From the NCBI GenBank assembly GCA_904393855.1, contig CAJFNE010000083.1, positions 1 through 8,185 on the forward strand: a stretch of DNA of 8,185 nt, read 5' to 3'. This document shows, piece by piece, positions 7,148-8,185 of this stretch. The notes beneath the pieces were generated by a model. The model had not been told where the DNA came from. It made no database searches and was given only the letters and a program-made list of their open reading frames with translations. The DNA is from an uncultured Oscillibacter sp. Its GTDB lineage: Bacteria; Bacillota; Clostridia; Oscillospirales; Oscillospiraceae. Numbering within the stretch: position 1 is the stretch's first letter; each line of letters opens with the position of its first letter. The position numbers and the translations under genes are program-made.

Positions 7148-7808
7148 CCTGACACACCTCCAAATGATAGCCCAGCCGGCGGATGGCCTCAATCCGGATA
7201 TCAGACCCGATGCTGGCCAGCTTTTTCCGCAGGAAGCCGATGTAGACCTCCACGTGGTTCTCCACGGCTTCAGATTCCAGGCCCCAGACCCGGGAGAGAA
7301 TGGCCTCCTTGGAGAGGTTTCGCTCCCCGGCCTGGAGCAGATAGCGCATGATCTCGAATTCCTTGGCGGAGAGGCGGATGCGGTTGGCCCCGCAGATCAG
7401 CGTGGCGGAGGAGAGGTCCAGGGCCGTGTTGCCGAATGTCATCTCGTCCACCTGGCTGCCCTGGCGGCGCAGCAGGGCGTTGACGCAGGCCAGCAGCTCC
7501 CGGATGTCAAAGGGCTTGGTCAAATAGTAGTCCGCGCCGGCGTTGAGGCCCGTGATCCGGTCCTCCAGAGCGGACCGGGCGGTCAAGATCAGGATCGGTG
7601 TACCCAGGTGCTTGGAGCGCAGCTGCCGGGCCACCGTGTACCCGTCCACTTTCGGCATCATGACGTCCAGAATCAGCAGGTCGTAAATGCCCAGCTCCGC
7701 GTACTGGAGGCCGGCCTCGCCGTCGTAAACGGTTTCCACCTCAAATCCCTTGTGCTGCAGTACCTCGCTGATGGAATCCGCCAGCAGGCGCTCATCCTCG
7801 ATAATCAA
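7125..7808 (-). CDS. OmpR/PhoB-family response regulator, possibly starting at CTG 7817
   Basis: DNA-binding regulator phosphorylated by the neighbouring kinase. Numbered from the TTG at 7808 (227 residues), the receiver domain has acidic residues E4 and D5, phospho-acceptor D48 in LILDVMMP, T76 in LTAR and K98 in TKPF. A winged-helix domain covers about 123-217, with the recognition-helix region SEAVENHVEVYIGFLRKKL and the wing ending RRLGYHLEV. There is no ATG or GTG start. Extending upstream in frame gives LRILIIEDE, the normal beginning of this family, with CTG at 7817 in the Met position and AAGGTGG 9 nt before it; a TGA at 7826 blocks any further extension. I keep TTG as the formal coordinate because CTG starts are rare, yet the sequence favours CTG (230 residues). 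Its promoter has the same repeat architecture as the ABC operon promoter, which suggests autoregulation. Confidence 0.93.
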   Translation of the reverse strand: MIIEDERLLADSISEVLQHKGFEVETVYDGEAGLQYAELGIYDLLILDVMMPKVDGYTVARQLRSKHLGTPILILTARSALEDRITGLNAGADYYLTKPFDIRELLACVNALLRRQGSQVDEMTFGNTALDLSSATLICGANRIRLSAKEFEIMRYLLQAGERNLSKEAILSRVWGLESEAVENHVEVYIGFLRKKLASIGSDIRIEAIRRLGYHLEVCQDDPPAAL

Positions 7809-7826
7809 AATCCGCAGAAGCCCTCA

Positions 7827-7833
7827 CCACCTT
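7827..7833 (-). promoter_or_regulatory. Ribosome binding site of the response regulator
   Basis: Minus-strand AAGGTGG differs from AAGGAGG at one base. It is 9 nt from the CTG at 7817 but 18 nt from the TTG at 7808, so its spacing favours the CTG start. A weaker GAGGG (complement of 7821-7825), 12 nt from the TTG, is the alternative. Confidence 0.6.
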
Positions 7834-7841
7834 TTTACTAC

Positions 7842-7847
7842 AGCATA
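7842..7847 (-). promoter_or_regulatory. -10 box of the response regulator promoter
   Basis: Minus-strand TATGCT matches the consensus at four of six bases. No -35 is visible at 17 bp. It lies exactly 5 bp downstream of the tandem repeat, the same spacing as at the ABC operon. Transcription would start near 7835, leaving a very short leader that contains only the ribosome binding site. Confidence 0.55.
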
Positions 7848-7852
7848 AGGCG

Positions 7853-7874
7853 GTTTGCTGAATTGAAGCTGAAA
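7853..7874 (-). promoter_or_regulatory. Tandem 11-bp operator upstream of the response regulator
   Basis: On the minus strand, TTTCAGCTTCA (complement of 7864-7874) is followed at once by ATTCAGCAAAC (complement of 7853-7863). The first copy differs from the ABC-operon unit TTTCAGCGTCA at one base. The second keeps the TTCAGC core in the same register. Matching sequence, 11-bp period and distance to the -10 box make chance unlikely and point to one shared regulator, most simply the product of this gene. Confidence 0.65.
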
Positions 7875-7893
7875 AAGGGCGGGGGGACGCCCG

Positions 7894-7922
7894 TTGACAG
7901 CGGGGGAAAAATCGGGTACAAT
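7894..7922 (+). promoter_or_regulatory. Strong sigma-A promoter facing the tRNA-like array
   Basis: A perfect -35 TTGACA (7894-7899) and -10 TACAAT (7917-7922) are separated by the optimal 17 bp. Predicted start is near 7929, some 37 nt before the first tRNA-like element. It diverges from the response regulator promoter; its -35 lies about 20 bp from the regulator's tandem operator. It is the best-formed promoter in the window and resembles those of stable RNA genes. Confidence 0.85.
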
Positions 7923-7965
7923 AAATCCATTGTCAAAATGGACCTTGATTGAATGTTTCATATAC

Positions 7966-8034
7966 GCCCCTGTAGCTCAGTTGTATAGAGCGACCGCCTC
8001 CTAAAAATCGAATCGTTCGAATCCTGGAGCCCTG
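7966..8034 (+). pseudogene. tRNA-Arg(CCT)-like element, copy 1, defective 3' half
   Basis: The 5' half is canonical: acceptor strand GCCCCTG, TA, D-stem GCTC/GAGC, stem strand ACCGC and loop CTCCTAA with anticodon CCT at 8000-8002. The next bases (AAATC) cannot pair with ACCGC. A T-loop motif GTTCGAATCC is present (8015-8024) but about 4 nt too early, its stem strands AATCG and CCTGG do not pair, and no CAGGGGC closes the acceptor stem. It should not make a functional tRNA. It is nearest the strong promoter, so it is probably transcribed. It could be a decayed tRNA or a deliberate tRNA-like RNA. Confidence 0.65.
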
Positions 8035-8058
8035 TAAAATTGAATATTTTCTGTATAA

Positions 8059-8111
8059 GCCCCCGTAGCTCAGTTGGATAGAGCGGTCGCCTCCTAAGGT
8101 TGTGCTCAACC
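8059..8111 (+). pseudogene. tRNA-Arg(CCT)-like element, copy 2, 5' half followed by a foreign hairpin
   Basis: The 5' half is a textbook tRNA-Arg(CCT): GCCCCCG, TA, GCTC-AGTTGGATA-GAGC, G, GTCGC, CTCCTAA with anticodon CCT at 8093-8095. The expected GCGAC that would close the anticodon stem is missing. Instead a small hairpin GGTTG-TGCT-CAACC (8098-8111) follows at once, then AT-rich DNA with no T-arm or acceptor 3' strand before the next unit begins. The break falls precisely after the anticodon loop, the same place where similarity between copies 1 and 2 ends. Confidence 0.65.
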
Positions 8112-8159
8112 AATCAACTCGAAGCCAAAAGTGATAGTTACCAATTCAATTTCATATAA

Positions 8160-8185
8160 GTCTCTGTAGCTCAGCAGGATAGAGC
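8160..8185 (+). tRNA. tRNA-like element, copy 3, cut by the window edge (possibly an intact tRNA-Arg)
   Basis: The first 26 nt of a tRNA are visible: acceptor strand GTCTCTG, TA, and a complete D-arm GCTC-AGCAGGATA-GAGC. The anticodon and 3' half lie beyond the window, so identity and integrity cannot be judged. Its acceptor strand differs from the other two copies, which fits either a genuine tRNA gene whose upstream neighbours are damaged duplicates, or another half element. Confidence 0.45.

Larger units (their letters stand above)
7948..8185 (+). repeat. Tandem array of tRNA-Arg-like 5' halves with a shared AT-rich leader
   Basis: Three units begin with an AT-rich flank (ATTGAAT or ATTCAAT, then a T-rich stretch ending in TATA at 7961-7964, 8054-8057 and 8155-8158) and continue into GTAGCTCAG and GATAGAGC-like D-arm sequence. 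The tRNA-like starts are at 7966, 8059 and 8160, that is 93 and 101 nt apart. Similarity is strong for the flank and the 5' half through the anticodon loop, and is lost after it. The spacers are AT-rich compared with the genes to the left. The array continues past the window edge. Confidence 0.8.

Noticed and set aside
7148..7192. Longer kinase start at 7192
   Set aside because: The extra residues re-read the response regulator's C-terminal codons, and no ribosome binding site fits; the ATG at 7147 does.
7872..7892. Minus-strand hairpin GGGCG/CGCCC followed by TTTTT, upstream of the regulator gene
   Set aside because: The stem is only 5 bp, and the T run is part of the regulator's tandem operator. 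It could be a weak terminator against transcription from the right, but the support is too thin to annotate.
8059..8185. Group I intron splitting the tRNA-Arg(CCT) anticodon loop in copy 2
   Set aside because: The next tRNA-like unit begins about 60 nt after the break, far too short for a group I intron, and no matching 3' exon (GCGAC plus T-arm) is seen in the window.
7948..8185. CRISPR array
   Set aside because: Repeats are imperfect, spacing is irregular, and the repeated part is clearly the 5' half of a tRNA; no cas genes are present.

Overview
The window looks like a chromosomal segment from a GC-rich member of the Clostridia, most plausibly a gut Oscillospiraceae-type bacterium. This placement is an inference. 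It rests on strong AGGAGG-type ribosome binding sites before the ABC genes, the short ACT-containing form of SerA, high G+C in coding DNA, and a GldG/DUF4340-type ABC cassette. No 16S or other decisive marker is present.

Layout, left to right. Positions 1-903 (+) are the 3' part of serA (D-3-phosphoglycerate dehydrogenase), cut by the window edge and closed by a strong hairpin terminator. Facing it on the minus strand is a tightly coupled four-gene operon, in transcription order: ABC ATPase (5787-4810), ABC-2 type permease (4813-3950), GldG-family extracytoplasmic auxiliary protein (3950-2490) and a DUF4340 membrane-anchored protein (2503-1076). All four genes overlap end to end. Upstream of them, also on the minus strand, is a two-component pair: an OmpR-family response regulator (7808 or 7817 to 7125) and its histidine kinase (7147-5915). 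This pair is closed by its own terminator.

How the parts work together. The promoter of the ABC operon and the promoter of the regulator gene share one architecture. Each has two directly repeated 11-bp elements with core TTCAGC, and then, exactly 5 bp further on, a -10 box (TATACT or TATGCT) with no recognisable -35. That is the form expected of an OmpR-family activator site. It predicts that the regulator drives both its own operon and the ABC operon, so the six minus-strand genes form one sensing-and-response module. The substrate or target of the ABC complex cannot be read from the sequence.

The right end (about 7818-8185) has no protein gene. A near-consensus sigma-A promoter (TTGACA, 17 bp, TACAAT) faces right and leads into a tandem series of three tRNA-Arg-like 5' halves spaced 93 and 101 nt apart. 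The D-arm is kept in all three, and a CCT anticodon loop in the first two. The 3' halves of copies 1 and 2 do not complete a tRNA fold. Copy 3 runs off the window and may be the start of a real tRNA. With the shared regulator sites, this array is the most unusual part of the window.
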